Shown here: positions 1-10,451 of the stretch, one piece after another
Layout: every line of letters begins with the position of its first letter
Numbering within the stretch: position 1 is the stretch's first letter
NCBI GenBank assembly: GCA_023807065.1
Contig: JAJJLU010003578.1
Location: 1 to 49,636 of the forward strand
Origin: Isotricha intestinalis
Taxonomy: Eukaryota; Ciliophora; Litostomatea; Vestibuliferida; Isotrichidae
Length of the DNA stretch: 49,636 nucleotides
Reading direction: 5' to 3'
Translations under genes and position numbers: made by a program
Notes under the pieces: model-generated
The model's input: the letters and a program-made list of their open reading frames with translations, nothing else
Database searches by the model: none
Told to the model about the DNA's origin: nothing

Positions 1-313
1 CCCCAATTCTTCTTTATTTATATATTTAATCATACATTCAATAAATATTAATAATTTATTTTCATAAATTATCTTAAGATTTGTGAAACAAAAGTTAAAT
101 TCAAATTTCACATAAGAATAATAAATCTTCAAACAAAGAAAAAATTTATTTATTTCAGATAAGAAAATATTTTTATAATCTTAAAAAACAAAAATTAAAA
201 AAAATTTCATTTTCATAATAGTTATAATAAAAATAATAAAAAACAAAAAATCAAAATAACTATGTCAAAAAAAAAAATAAATAATTTTTCCAAATAAAAA
301 AAGAATCATTTTT
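1..313. other. left-end noncoding stretch, possible chromosome end
   Basis: No open frame of interest. The first seven bases are CCCCAAT, which resembles one unit of a ciliate C4A2-type telomere, but only one unit is visible. A weak inverted repeat TGTGAAA/TTTCACA lies at about 85-115. The stretch is the 3' flank of the coiled-coil gene that ends at 314 on the minus strand. Confidence 0.4.
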
Positions 314-1597
314 TTATTTTTGCATTTTATCTTCTAATTCTTTTTTTTTTCTTTCAGCTTCTTCTCTTTTTTTTTCTTTATACATATTTAATCTTTCTTC
401 AGGAGATTTTTTTAAAATAGAAGCACTTTGAATAGAATGCATTTTCTTTTTAAAAGCTCTCATATTATTTTCAATAGTCAATTGTTGTTTAACAATTTGA
501 TCATTAGCATTTAATTTTTTTAAATTATTTAGTGAATCTTTATTAATTCCTCTATTTAAAATTTCTTTTTGTTCTGATAAAATTAAACTTCTATATTGAT
601 TTAATTCATTATTTATTTCTTCTTTATTTTTTATACATTGTTTTAATTTATCTAATCTTCTTCTTTTTTCATTTTCTATATATTCTGCTTTTTCTTTTTC
701 TTTTTCTCTTCTTTTTTTCTCCATTCCTTGTAATTTTTTTATTATTTCTTTTCTTTTCTTTTGATTTTCTCTATCTAATTCTTCTAATTTCTCTTTTTTT
801 TCTTGTAATTTATTTCCACTTTCTTTCTTTTTTCTCCTTTGTTGATTTTGTTGTTCTTTTCTGTGAAAATACTATTTTTTTAATATTTTTAAATGTATTA
901 TATTATTTTTTTAAAACTTACTAATCCACAATATTTTCTAAATGCTTTTTCTTCATTTTCTTTTTCTATTTTTTCATTTTCTTCATTTAATTTTTCCATG
1001 TTTGAATAATGTCTTAAATCACTTTCTTTATTTTTTTTTAATATTTTTTCATGTTCTTCATTTTGATAATCATTATATCTTTCAATTAATAAATCATCTA
1101 AAAAAAATTAAAAAAATAATAAGTTACATTTTTCCTTATTCATTGATTGGAATCTTTTTCTATCATCTTCTAATTTTTCTTGATATCTTTCTATATTTGC
1201 TCTTGCTGATTTTTCCCTTTTTAACATTATTTCAATATTTTTTCTTTTTAAAGCCATTTTTTCCTTATTTTGATTTTCTAATTGTGTCATAAGTATTTTT
1301 TCTTTTTTTTTTAATTTTTTTAATAATTCTGCATTTTTTTTTTTGTAATTTTCTTCTCTTTGTTCTTTCATTTTTTCAATTACTTCTTTGTATCTTTTTC
1401 CTTCTTCTTCCCACCTTTTTCTAATTTTTCTCAAGTGAGCTTCATGACGTGCTGCCATTTCAAAATCTGTCATCATTTTGTTGTAGTCGAATTCATTTAT
1501 ATCTTCTGCCGTTTTTACTACTGATACTAAATCTTTTGCTTCCTATAAAATTTTTTTATTTATTTATTATTGTTTTTACTGGGTCGATTTCTGACAT
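314..1597 (-). CDS. coiled-coil protein, four exons
   Basis: Spliced model of 388 residues: exons 1597-1580, 1542-1128, 1097-922 and 871-314. The introns are 37, 30 and 50 nt, all starting GTAA and ending TAG, and the phases join exactly. The protein starts MSEIDPEAKDLVSVV and is almost entirely charged helix rich in Lys, Glu and Arg (for example RKIRKRWEEEGKRYKEV), so a long coiled coil. No catalytic motif or signal peptide is seen. Such proteins in ciliates are often ciliary or cytoskeletal, but that is inference only. The start ATG at 1597 faces the next gene's ATG at 1707 with 109 nt between, suggesting a shared divergent promoter. The stop is TAA. The 30-nt intron carries a stop in frame, so an unspliced message would be cut short. 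Confidence 0.85.
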
Positions 1598-1706
1598 TTT
1601 TATTTTTTCGGTTTTTTTATTTTTTTAATTTTTTTATTTTCAAAAAATGTTCTTTAATTATTTTTAATTAACTATTTCTATTTTAATGTTTTTTAATTTG
1701 GAATAA

Positions 1707-2612
1707 ATGTTAAAAAATGGAATTGGTATTATGTGTTATTATGAAAGCATTTGGAATAGTGGGGAATTAATTTATAAATCTAATAAAAAAATAGGTTATT
1801 TAATTCAAAAGTTTTCAGTTTTAAAAATTAACAAATTGTTTTCTTTATTAAATGAAAATGATAAAGAAAGAGCTTTTATTTTATTTAATAAGTTTAATGA
1901 AATTCAAAAGGAAATATCAGAAGAAGAAAAAGAAATAACATTATCAATATATAAAAATTATGTAAGAAAAGTAATGGATTTAGTGAATAATGAAGATATA
2001 AATGGGAATATAACTTATCAAACAGTTAAAAAATTTATAATAACAGCAGATTTAATAGAAGTATTTGAATATTTTAATTCCTTAGATATAAATATGTTAA
2101 ATATACAACAATATTATAGATATAAAGCATATTATATTCAAAATTATTTAAATAATGGAAAAAAACCGATTAGAGGAGGGTTTAATGGATTTAAATATAA
2201 TCCTAATTTAGATTCTAAAATTTTCATTCAATTTAATAATTATAATTCCATTAATTTAAATAATTATAATAATAATGAATATTTTAATTCTAATTTAAGT
2301 TCAATTAATGCATCAAATGAAAAATATTTTAATAATAATTATGACGGAAGTTTTTCTACTTTAAATACATTTCATTCTGCAAAAAAATCTTATACTAATA
2401 ATGATAATAATAATATAAGTAATTTAAAAGACTCTATTTTACCTTTTGATGATGATATTCTGAAAAAAAAATCAAAAGATATTAAAATCAATAATATTAA
2501 TGCTATAAAAGAATTAGAATATAATAATATTAATCAAACAATTCAAATTTTATATAATTCTATAAAATCACTAAAAAAATTCCCTAAACAAATAAAACAA
2601 GGATTTTTTTAA
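1707..2612 (+). CDS. hypothetical protein with MORN-like N-terminus
   Basis: Single 301-residue frame with a real ATG, preceded by an in-frame stop. The first about 30 residues (GIGIMCYYESIWNSGE) resemble one MORN repeat, a motif of the form GxGxxxYxxxxxYxGE. The middle (residues 35-150) is mixed helical, and residues 155-270 are a low-complexity Asn/Ser stretch. No enzyme motif or membrane segment is visible. It is divergent from the coiled-coil gene at 1597. The N-terminus may be incomplete if a small upstream exon exists, but only 109 nt separate it from the neighbour. Function unknown. Confidence 0.7.
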   Translation: MLKNGIGIMCYYESIWNSGELIYKSNKKIGYLIQKFSVLKINKLFSLLNENDKERAFILFNKFNEIQKEISEEEKEITLSIYKNYVRKVMDLVNNEDINGNITYQTVKKFIITADLIEVFEYFNSLDINMLNIQQYYRYKAYYIQNYLNNGKKPIRGGFNGFKYNPNLDSKIFIQFNNYNSINLNNYNNNEYFNSNLSSINASNEKYFNNNYDGSFSTLNTFHSAKKSYTNNDNNNISNLKDSILPFDDDILKKKSKDIKINNINAIKELEYNNINQTIQILYNSIKSLKKFPKQIKQGFF

Positions 2613-3275
2613 TTAAAATTAAATCATAAATAAATTTAAAATACATCTGATTCTTTTTTCTATTTTATTCCTTTAATCTTTGAGCAATTTTTTTTTCAAT
2701 TTTTATTTAAATTCTTTTTTATAAATTATTTTTTTAATACGAATAAATCAAAAGTAGAAATTCAAAAATGAAAAGTTTTATCTAAATTATTTTTCACTTT
2801 GAAAGAAAAAATTTAGGGTATTAAATAAAATAATAAATAAAATAATGTGATTAAATATAATAAAAAAATGCAAGAATAATTAATAAATTAAATTAATATA
2901 ATGATTCAAATATCATTGTGAAAGAGTTATTCTTTCATATTTTTCTGATATAGTATTTGTATTTTTATTTAAATAATGAATAATTATGTTTTTGTGTAAA
3001 GAAATATTTCCGACTGAAAAAGAAATAATTATGATATTAATTTATTATTAGAATTTTTGATTTCTTTAGTTATTAGTTATATTTATTTTTCCTTTTATAA
3101 GTATTTGAATCAATTGATGATGTTAAAATTCTATTATTTTTGTTATTATAGACTTTGATTCTTATGATTAAGAAAAATTTGTTAATTCTTGATATTCTAC
3201 TTGATATATTTAATAATAAATAAATAATTTATTTAAAAATCTTTTAAATTCATAAACAATAAATTTTATTCTATT
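2613..3275. other. 663-nt intergenic gap with possible minus-strand gene relic
   Basis: Convergent gap between two gene 3' ends. There is no intact ORF. On the minus strand two stretches read like protein without a start: one of about 40 codons near 3095-3225, and one of about 45 codons near 2880-3040 that contains VGNISLHKNIIIHYLNKN before a TGA. They lie in different frames. This could be a decayed gene or chance in AT-rich DNA. Confidence 0.35.
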
Positions 3276-4595
3276 CTATTTTTCGATTTCAAATGAATAT
3301 TTCATTTCTTTAATAAGAATATTATTTGGTTGAAATAAACCAAAAGAAATAGTATGCTTTCCAACAATGTTTTTATTCCGATCGAAATCAAATTTTAAAA
3401 TTGCACAAGGCGTTTCATTTGTATGAATTGGTTGATTAAATTCATATTTTTTAATATTTATTATTCCTTTTTTCATTGACATAATTGAAGATTTATTAGG
3501 AATTTCAATACCATGATTTATTATTTTAACCACCAAAGAAATATTACTATCCATAAAATTAGCTAATTTAAATTTATTTGCTTGGCTTACAATTTGATAA
3601 CCAACATTAAAATTAGAATATGAAGTATAAAAAGATTGTTCTTCCTGTTCATAAAAATTTATATTACTATCACTGTTATATAATTTAAATGCTGGATTAT
3701 TGTCTGGCATATCAAAATGCTTTTTATAATGTTTTAATATATTTATTGTTTTTTGAATTTCATTAAATCCACTTGAAACTTTATAATTTTTATTTTTAAC
3801 TCTATTTGCTAATTTATTGAAATTACTGTTTATTGATTGAGATACTGGAACTAGATTATTAGAAAAAACTTTTTTCATTTCATTTGGTAATGATGTAAGA
3901 CTTCTATGAATTTCTGTTACATTTTCTGAAAAACTTTTTTTAAAAGTTGATAATTTATCTTCTAATTTTTCAGAAGACTTTGATTGATTTAATTTTATTA
4001 ATATTTGAGTCACTTGATTCACTTTTAATTCAAATGAACTTATTTTTTTCATTTCTTCTTCTTTTTGTTTATTTATTGCTTTTTCTAACTTTTCAAATTT
4101 TAAATTTGTTTCTTTTTTATATTCTTCAAATTTATTATTAAATTCAGATAATTTTAAATCAATCATAGAACTGATTTTTAATAATATTCCATTTAGATTT
4201 TTTTTTTCTCTTTCTAATTTTTCTTTTTTTACTCTTTCTATTTCTTTTTGTTTTTCTAATCTTTCTTTTTCTAATCTTTCTTTTTCTAATCTTTCTTTTT
4301 CTAATCTTTCTTTTTCTAATCTTTCTTTTTCTCTCCTTTCTTTTTCTGCTCTTTCTTTTTCACGAATATCAATAACTTTAACCACCAATTTTAAATCATC
4401 CTGAGATTCTTTCAAATTATTAAAAACAGTTTGATTTGTAATTTGAATCCCAGTATTTGAATAAATTTCAATAATATCATTTTCTGAAATTTCATCTTCT
4501 AACTCTTCTTTAATATAATCTATTACTTTGGGATAATCATTTTCAAAAGTAAAATTATCTCTTCCAGGAAAAGAAATTTTAATTGCTCCTTTCAT
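3276..4595 (-). CDS. PB1-domain coiled-coil protein with NBR1-like C-terminal domain
   Basis: 439 residues, from ATG at 4595. The frame stays open to 4634, but there is no ATG further upstream. Residues 1-75 look like a PB1 domain: they open MKGAIKISFPG and contain acidic DEISENDIIEIY. Residues 80-115 hold a KERLE pentapeptide repeat, then a coiled coil to about 200. The last about 95 residues (VVKIINHG...HTNETPC...KHTISFGLF) resemble the Ig-like FW domain of the autophagy receptor NBR1, though the usual tryptophans are missing. PB1 domains mediate homo- or hetero-oligomer formation, so a scaffold or receptor role is likely. Compared with NBR1 it has no ZZ finger and no clear LC3-interacting motif. 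The stop is TAG. The PB1 call is fairly firm; the FW call is tentative. Confidence 0.7.
   Translation of the reverse strand: MKGAIKISFPGRDNFTFENDYPKVIDYIKEELEDEISENDIIEIYSNTGIQITNQTVFNNLKESQDDLKLVVKVIDIREKERAEKERREKERLEKERLEKERLEKERLEKERLEKQKEIERVKKEKLEREKKNLNGILLKISSMIDLKLSEFNNKFEEYKKETNLKFEKLEKAINKQKEEEMKKISSFELKVNQVTQILIKLNQSKSSEKLEDKLSTFKKSFSENVTEIHRSLTSLPNEMKKVFSNNLVPVSQSINSNFNKLANRVKNKNYKVSSGFNEIQKTINILKHYKKHFDMPDNNPAFKLYNSDSNINFYEQEEQSFYTSYSNFNVGYQIVSQANKFKLANFMDSNISLVVKIINHGIEIPNKSSIMSMKKGIINIKKYEFNQPIHTNETPCAILKFDFDRNKNIVGKHTISFGLFQPNNILIKEMKYSFEIEK
4251..4332 (-). repeat. 15-nt tandem repeat coding for KERLE
   Basis: On the plus strand the unit CTTTCTTTTTCTAAT is repeated exactly four times at 4261-4320, with partial copies on both sides. 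It encodes the charged helix repeat KERLE in the PB1 gene. Exact identity suggests recent slippage expansion. Confidence 0.9.
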
Positions 4596-4741
4596 TATAT
4601 ATATATTATTAACTATTTTATTATATTTAATCAAAATATTTAAAAAAAAATAATTGAGAAAAAATCAAAAAATCCAAAAAAAACAATATTTTGAAAAAAT
4701 GAAATTTATAAACGAAAAAAAAAAATATTTAAAAAAAAAAA

Positions 4742-6517
4742 ATGGAGAAGAAAAAGAGTAATAATCATTCAAGAATAATGGAATTACCTGATTATCTAAT
4801 AGAAAACTACATATTTCCTTATTTAAAATCAAAAGAATTATTTTTTATAATAAGAGGAGTATGTGCAGAATGGCATGAAATGATGAAAAGTGTTTGGGGA
4901 GGAAATATAAAAGATGAAATGTATAATCAAATAAAAAATTTAAGTTTTATTTATGAAAAAGATGCTTTGACTAAAGCTTATGAATTTAAACTTCAATATC
5001 TTTTAAATTATAGAAATTTATTAACTATTTATAATATTAATGCTAATGTTCCTTTAGTTTTACATTTTTGTATTCATCAAATTCAAGATCAACAAATTTT
5101 TGATATGGTTAAAATTTTTTTTGAATGTCTAAATGAAGAAGAATGTTTAAATATTTTATTAAGTGAAAATAATATTGATGATATTATTCAAGAATTAGGA
5201 GCTTTAGTAATTTCAGAAGAAAAATTTAATGAATACAGAAATAAAATGAATTATTATTTAGATATTGAAAATATGAATGTTAATTATAATTTATATAAAG
5301 AACATCAAATAAATTTTTCTTTATTAGATAAAGAATATATTGAAAATCAAAATGAAAATTGTAGATTAATATATTCTTTTATTCAAGGATTAATTGAGTT
5401 TCAATTATTAAAAGGAGAAGTAAAAGATTTAAAAGATAAAGTTGAACTATTATTTAAAAGAATTCAACAAGAAACTGCTTTATGGCCTAAAAGAAAAAGA
5501 TTTTTTGAAACTGCTTATAAATTTTTATTATTTTCTAAAAGTTCAAATAGTAGAATTAGATTTATGCTAAAATTATTTGAACAATATAAAATAAAATCTC
5601 CTTTAATGGAATTTAAAGAAGAATCTTATAAATTAATGATTGATTTAAAAAAGAAAATGGAAATGAAAAAAAAGGAAATTTTAGAACATAAAAATAAAGA
5701 AAATATCACTAATGAAAATGTTAATGAAGAAGTAAATCAATTAGAAGAAAATTTTTTACAAAATTTACTTGATAGAAGAGTTTTACTTACGAAAAAATTA
5801 ATTTTAACTGAAAAATTTGAAATAATGTATATTGAATTAGTTTCTCCTAATAATCCCGATATTTGTATTGTTAAAGGAGAAGAAATTCCTTTAAAAAATT
5901 TTTTAATTTGTTTAATTATTGCTGCTCAGATTTATTGTGATAAATTTAATGAAGATTCTATTTTTCATATTAAAGAAATTTTAAAAAAAAATTCCACTCA
6001 ATTTGATATTAAACAATTATTTTATAATGAAGAAGAAATTAAAAAACAAAAAGAAATTCAAACTTTAAAAATTCAAAAGGAAAATTTAATAATGCAAAAA
6101 AAGAAAACAGAACAAGTACTTTCAATTTTAAAAAAATATTTATTATTAAAAGAAAATTTAGGACAAAATAAAAAGAAATATAAATTAATATTATATCTTT
6201 TATGTAAAATAAGAAAAGGAGAAACAAATCAAATAGATATAAATGCAATACAAGAAACATTAAATAATGTAAATTTAGATAATATTAATTTTAATGAAGA
6301 AGATATTTCAGGAGCTGAAAAAGAAGAATTAGATAATTTTGAAACTAGTGATAAATTATTAAAAGAAATTGAATTAAGTCTTTCTAAACAAATTAATTCT
6401 TTTTTTCAAGAAAATGAAGATAATAAAGAAGAAGATGTTAAAGATGAAAATAATCAAAATGATTATGAAAATTCTATTGAAGATGATAATAAAAATAAAA
6501 GAAGAAATAGTATATAA
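4742..6517 (+). CDS. F-box protein
   Basis: 591 residues in a single exon. Residues 13-52 (MELPDYLIENYIFPYLKS, then RGVCAEWHEMM) match the F-box pattern LPxxxxxxIFxYLxxxxLxxxxxVCxxW, the part that binds Skp1 in SCF ubiquitin ligases. The remainder is helical and ends in an acidic tail rich in Glu, Asn and Asp. No WD40, LRR or kelch repeats are seen, so the substrate-binding part is not recognisable. Residues 430-470 are a lysine-rich coiled coil. The ATG at 4742 is 146 nt from the divergent PB1 gene start at 4595. The gene converges on ATG4. F-box assignment is by motif only. Confidence 0.75.
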   Translation: MEKKKSNNHSRIMELPDYLIENYIFPYLKSKELFFIIRGVCAEWHEMMKSVWGGNIKDEMYNQIKNLSFIYEKDALTKAYEFKLQYLLNYRNLLTIYNINANVPLVLHFCIHQIQDQQIFDMVKIFFECLNEEECLNILLSENNIDDIIQELGALVISEEKFNEYRNKMNYYLDIENMNVNYNLYKEHQINFSLLDKEYIENQNENCRLIYSFIQGLIEFQLLKGEVKDLKDKVELLFKRIQQETALWPKRKRFFETAYKFLLFSKSSNSRIRFMLKLFEQYKIKSPLMEFKEESYKLMIDLKKKMEMKKKEILEHKNKENITNENVNEEVNQLEENFLQNLLDRRVLLTKKLILTEKFEIMYIELVSPNNPDICIVKGEEIPLKNFLICLIIAAQIYCDKFNEDSIFHIKEILKKNSTQFDIKQLFYNEEEIKKQKEIQTLKIQKENLIMQKKKTEQVLSILKKYLLLKENLGQNKKKYKLILYLLCKIRKGETNQIDINAIQETLNNVNLDNINFNEEDISGAEKEELDNFETSDKLLKEIELSLSKQINSFFQENEDNKEEDVKDENNQNDYENSIEDDNKNKRRNSI

Positions 6518-6720
6518 TAATTCTTTTAAATAGACAAATTTTATATTTTTTTATTTTATATATTTCATTAATACATAAAAAAAGAAAAAACATAAATATA
6601 AATTTTTTTCCACAAAAAAATATTTACTTTCCTAATTTACTCATAATATAATTTTCTTAATCACAATTTATTTTTTGATAATAATTTAATAAAAATATAA
6701 GATTTTATAATTTATATAAA

Positions 6721-8046
6721 TTAAAAATCATCAGTTTCATTTTTATCTATATTTTCTAAATTTGAATTTATTTGATTTTCATTATCTTGTATGTAAAATA
6801 TTGTATTTTCCTTTTTGCAATTTTCAATCATATATTTATATAAATCTTTAAATTCAAATAAATTTCTGAACAAAAACCCGATAGTAATTGCAGGTTTTAA
6901 TTTTTCAAAAGGTAATTGAAATAAAGTTTTTTCAATATAACTTTGTATTTTTTCATTAGTTAAAGGAGGAATAACACTATTTTTTGCATAATGAGGATCT
7001 AAAAATAATATATTATTTTCATCATGACCTATAAAATAAGAAGCTGAATTATTTTTTCCTCCTATAAATCCAATACATTCTTTACAATTAAATAAATTTC
7101 TAATTGAATTAAAATATAAATTTTCAATTGAATCAATTCCTAATCTCACAGAAACAAAAATTAAACCATAATTTTTAAAAATATATTTTTTATCATTAAA
7201 TAAAAAAAAATCATCTTCTTTTAAATTAATATTATTAGATTCGAGAAAGCATTGTTTAATTAATTTAGAAATAATTACAGAAGTATGAAAAGGTATAATT
7301 TTAAAATTATTAAAAACATTATAATATTTATTGATAATTTTAAATAAAAAAGGCATATTAACATCACTAAACCATTCACCACAAGTTTTATTTAAAATTT
7401 CACCAACAGAACAAATAATTTTAATAGAAAAAGGAGGAAAAAATTGATTAATATTTTTATTACTAATTGTATTATCTTTAGAAATTACATCTTGAATTTT
7501 TAATTTATATTGAGAAAAAATATTTGGTTGTGGGTCTTTAAAATTAAATGGATATTCCATAAAAAGTGATATTGAATTATATAAAGATGATTCATTACTA
7601 TTTTTTTCATATATTAAAATTTCATATATTGCTTTTGCAAATATCATTTGACCACTTCTTATCATGCATCCCCATCCACAATCTGTATTATATTCTATGT
7701 TATTTTTATAATTTTTCTGATTCGGATAATTTTTTCTATATGAACAATATATTATATTTTGAAAATCTATTTCAAAATCTTTTTTTTCATTCTCTTTTCT
7801 TAAATTATATTCTTTATTATATATTTTTACTTTCGTATTTTCTGGATATATTGATTTAAAATATCTTTTAAAATAATTAAATTTTATTATATTTGAAGCA
7901 TTTTTTATTTTTAATGACAGTGAAAAAGATGGTTTTTTTATTTGTTTTTCATCTGAAAAAATTAAACTATCTTTTAATGATTTATTCATTATTTCTCTTA
8001 TTTTTTCTTTTTCTGTTTTTTCACTTTCAAGTATTTTTTTTTCCAT
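6721..8046 (-). CDS. ATG4: ATG4 cysteine protease (autophagin)
   Basis: 441 residues in one exon. ATG4 (peptidase family C54) cuts the C-terminus of Atg8/LC3 to expose its glycine and later frees Atg8 from lipid. The active-site block TDCGWGCMIRSGQM gives Cys127. The second block, GFIGGKNNSASYFIGHDENN followed by FLDPHY, supplies Asp350 and His352, so the triad is complete. Length is normal for the family. The first about 85 residues are a charged extension. The gene is divergent from the C2/membrane protein at 8324, with 277 nt between. Its presence means the host keeps the Atg8 conjugation route of autophagy. Assignment is confident; which ATG4 paralogue cannot be said. Confidence 0.95.
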   Translation of the reverse strand: MEKKILESEKTEKEKIREIMNKSLKDSLIFSDEKQIKKPSFSLSLKIKNASNIIKFNYFKRYFKSIYPENTKVKIYNKEYNLRKENEKKDFEIDFQNIIYCSYRKNYPNQKNYKNNIEYNTDCGWGCMIRSGQMIFAKAIYEILIYEKNSNESSLYNSISLFMEYPFNFKDPQPNIFSQYKLKIQDVISKDNTISNKNINQFFPPFSIKIICSVGEILNKTCGEWFSDVNMPFLFKIINKYYNVFNNFKIIPFHTSVIISKLIKQCFLESNNINLKEDDFFLFNDKKYIFKNYGLIFVSVRLGIDSIENLYFNSIRNLFNCKECIGFIGGKNNSASYFIGHDENNILFLDPHYAKNSVIPPLTNEKIQSYIEKTLFQLPFEKLKPAITIGFLFRNLFEFKDLYKYMIENCKKENTIFYIQDNENQINSNLENIDKNETDDF

Positions 8047-8323
8047 TATCTTTTTATTTTTTTAAAAAGAGATTTTTTTCACACTAATTAAACTTATTAA
8101 ATATATAAATAATTATGAATAAAAACCTTTTCAAAAAATTAATAAACTCGAAAAAACAAATAAATCAAACAAAAAAGTTTTCCATAAATATATCTTTTCT
8201 ATTTTTTTAATATTGTATATTTTAGGAATTTATAAAATATTTTTTAATTGTTATTATATTTTACTTTTATTATAATTATATTTAAAAGAAAGCAAAATAT
8301 TTAAAAAAAAGAAAAAAAATTAA

Positions 8324-9907
8324 ATGACTTCAAAAAAAGAAGAAATATTAAAATCAATTCAAGAAGACATTCAAAAAAATAAATTAAATAAAATATATGG
8401 AACATCAATAGATGAATCAATGTCTCATCAACAATCAAAAGAAATAAGGAATAAAATAAATAAATTAATATATGAATTAGAAAACGAATTAAATTTAACA
8501 ATAAATGAAGAAATGTCAAAAGAAAATTTAAAAGAATATTATGAAAAAACAAAAAAAAAATATGATTGGGATGAATTTGATTTTGATATAAATTATCAAA
8601 ATAATATTTTTACATTATTAAAACATCCTTTCGAAGAACAAATTTCAATTCCAGAATTTTTAAAGCAATATATTATTTTAGAAGAAGGAATGAAAATTAG
8701 ATTTAATGGATTAAATCAACAAAAAGAAAATTGTGAATATAATATTTCTCAATATGAAGATCAAATAAACAAACATTTAAAATCAAATATAAAAAATATT
8801 AGTTTAGGAATTTCAGTTTTTGAAGTTTTAGAATTAGAAGATTTAAATGGAGAATATTTTGTAAAATTATATTGTGATAAATCAAATGAACAAATAAGTA
8901 AATATAGTAAAAATTCAATAAATAGAATAATATGGAATGAAAATTTTAAATTTGATTTAAAAGAAAGAAATCAAATTTTACATTTAGAATTATTTGAAAA
9001 GAATATTGCAATGTCAAAATTAATAGGAAAAATAGATTTTATATTAGAAAATTTAGATAAAAACCAACAAAGAGTAGAACAACTTTTTGATTTAAAAGAT
9101 CCAAATGATGAAAGAATAACAATAGGAAAAATAAGAATAAAATTACATTATGTTTATGATGTTATTCAATATTTTCAAGCTTTATTAAATAAAGCAAAAA
9201 ATGAACTGGAGAAAACAAATACAATTATTGATACTTTAAGTAAATTTAATAAATATTATTTTAAACCTTTTGGTGTTATAATGAGTGGAGGAATTCATGA
9301 TTTAATTAATTTAGATAATAATGAAAATAATATGTTTGATGATAATATTGAAAATTTAGATTTTGGAGGAGTTAGAAAATCTGTTATTCATAATCCTTTA
9401 AATGATAGTCAAAGATATACTTACACTAACAATAATAATATTAATTTACATGATAAAAAAAATCTAAGTCCTAATTTTAGAACTGGAAATACTTCAAAAG
9501 AAAATTTAAATGATTTAAATTTTGAGAAAGGAGATTGGAATAAATGTTCTTTAATTTCTATTATTTCTGGTTTGGGTTTAAGTTGTTTTAATAATATTTT
9601 AGATAGAAATGATTTAATTAATTTTATGGGTTGTTTTGCTTTACTTCTTTTATTTTTTTTTAATGGTCATTATGATAAAAGTTATTTAAAATATGCACTT
9701 TATTATTTTTTATTTTCTGAAGTTTTAGATATTTTTTGGTTATTTGTTCATTTTGGAACTTATTCTATTTCTGATGGTTATTTATCTATTTATAAAGAAT
9801 TAATTTATGGTTTTAGTTTTATTAATTTTTTCATTAAAGGTTTTATTTGCTACTCTTTATTTAAAATTAAAGGTAATAATAAAGAAAATGATAATGCATT
9901 ATTATAA
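8324..9907 (+). CDS. C2-domain protein with C-terminal membrane segments
   Basis: 527 residues, one exon. Residues 1-155 are charged helix. Residues about 160-285 fit a C2 domain (GISVFEVLELEDLNGEYFVK, then WNENFKF, LHLELFEKN, IGKIDF), a calcium- or lipid-binding beta sandwich. Aspartates suited to calcium binding are few, so it may act without calcium. A short coiled coil follows, then an Asn-rich linker, then three or four hydrophobic segments from about 430 to 515 (GCFALLLLFFFNGHY, YALYYFLFSEVLDIFWLFV, FINFFIKGFICYSLF). This layout suggests a membrane-anchored contact-site or trafficking protein like the multi-C2 membrane tethers, but no specific family is recognised. Confidence 0.75.
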   Translation: MTSKKEEILKSIQEDIQKNKLNKIYGTSIDESMSHQQSKEIRNKINKLIYELENELNLTINEEMSKENLKEYYEKTKKKYDWDEFDFDINYQNNIFTLLKHPFEEQISIPEFLKQYIILEEGMKIRFNGLNQQKENCEYNISQYEDQINKHLKSNIKNISLGISVFEVLELEDLNGEYFVKLYCDKSNEQISKYSKNSINRIIWNENFKFDLKERNQILHLELFEKNIAMSKLIGKIDFILENLDKNQQRVEQLFDLKDPNDERITIGKIRIKLHYVYDVIQYFQALLNKAKNELEKTNTIIDTLSKFNKYYFKPFGVIMSGGIHDLINLDNNENNMFDDNIENLDFGGVRKSVIHNPLNDSQRYTYTNNNNINLHDKKNLSPNFRTGNTSKENLNDLNFEKGDWNKCSLISIISGLGLSCFNNILDRNDLINFMGCFALLLLFFFNGHYDKSYLKYALYYFLFSEVLDIFWLFVHFGTYSISDGYLSIYKELIYGFSFINFFIKGFICYSLFKIKGNNKENDNALL

Positions 9908-9967
9908 TATTATTTAATTTTTTTCTTTAACTTTTTTTTTATTAAAAACAAAAATTAAATTTTTTTT

Positions 9968-10451
9968 TTATTCATAAAATTCTATTTCTCTTTGTTTTTT
10001 TAATATTGCTATTTTTGAAGTTTCAATGATTTCACCTCCAATAATAAGTTCATCTAAAATAGAATAAACTTTATAGAAATTATAAACAACATCTAATTCA
10101 CAAACAGAACCAAAAAATTTATCTAAAATTTCAACAAAGAGATGAATAAGTTCTAAAGAAGCTAATTCATTTTCATCGTTATCAACTCCCATAATAAAAT
10201 ATAAAGAAGCATATTTTTTATAAACAACTTTATAATTTCGATACTAATAAATTAAAAAATAAATATTACTTCAATAATATTACTTTCTTTAATATCTCTT
10301 AATATTATAGTTCTATAAACTTCATTTTGAATTTTTATTTTTTCTTCATCAGGAAGAGGAATATACCATTTACTTAATCTTGTTCTTCCTTGTTTATTTT
10401 GTAATATAACAAATTTAACCTATTTTATTAATTTTGTTTATTTACTGCCAT
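9968..10451 (-). CDS. AP2S1: AP-2 complex sigma subunit, three exons
   Basis: Spliced model of 143 residues: exons 10451-10446 (only ATG GCA), 10419-10270 and 10243-9968. Both introns are 26 nt, GTAA...TAG. The protein matches the clathrin adaptor small chain along its length: MAVKFVILQNKQGRTRLSKW, then SNIIEYRNYKVVYKKYASLY, ELASLELIHLFVEILDKFF, CELDVVYNFYKVYSILDE and GGEIIETSK. The NIIEYRNYKVVYKKYA and FNFYKVY blocks fit sigma-2 better than sigma-1. AP-2 links cargo, PIP2 and clathrin at the plasma membrane. The human protein is 142 residues, which supports the splice model. The two-codon first exon is notable. Confidence 0.93.

Noticed and set aside
81..120. Hairpin TGTGAAA/TTTCACA
   Set aside because: Seven-base arms with a 17-base AT-rich loop are expected by chance in this composition.
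942..1292. Plus-strand frame rich in Phe and Leu
   Set aside because: Antisense image of a Lys/Glu-rich coiled coil; such shadows occur opposite nearly every gene here.
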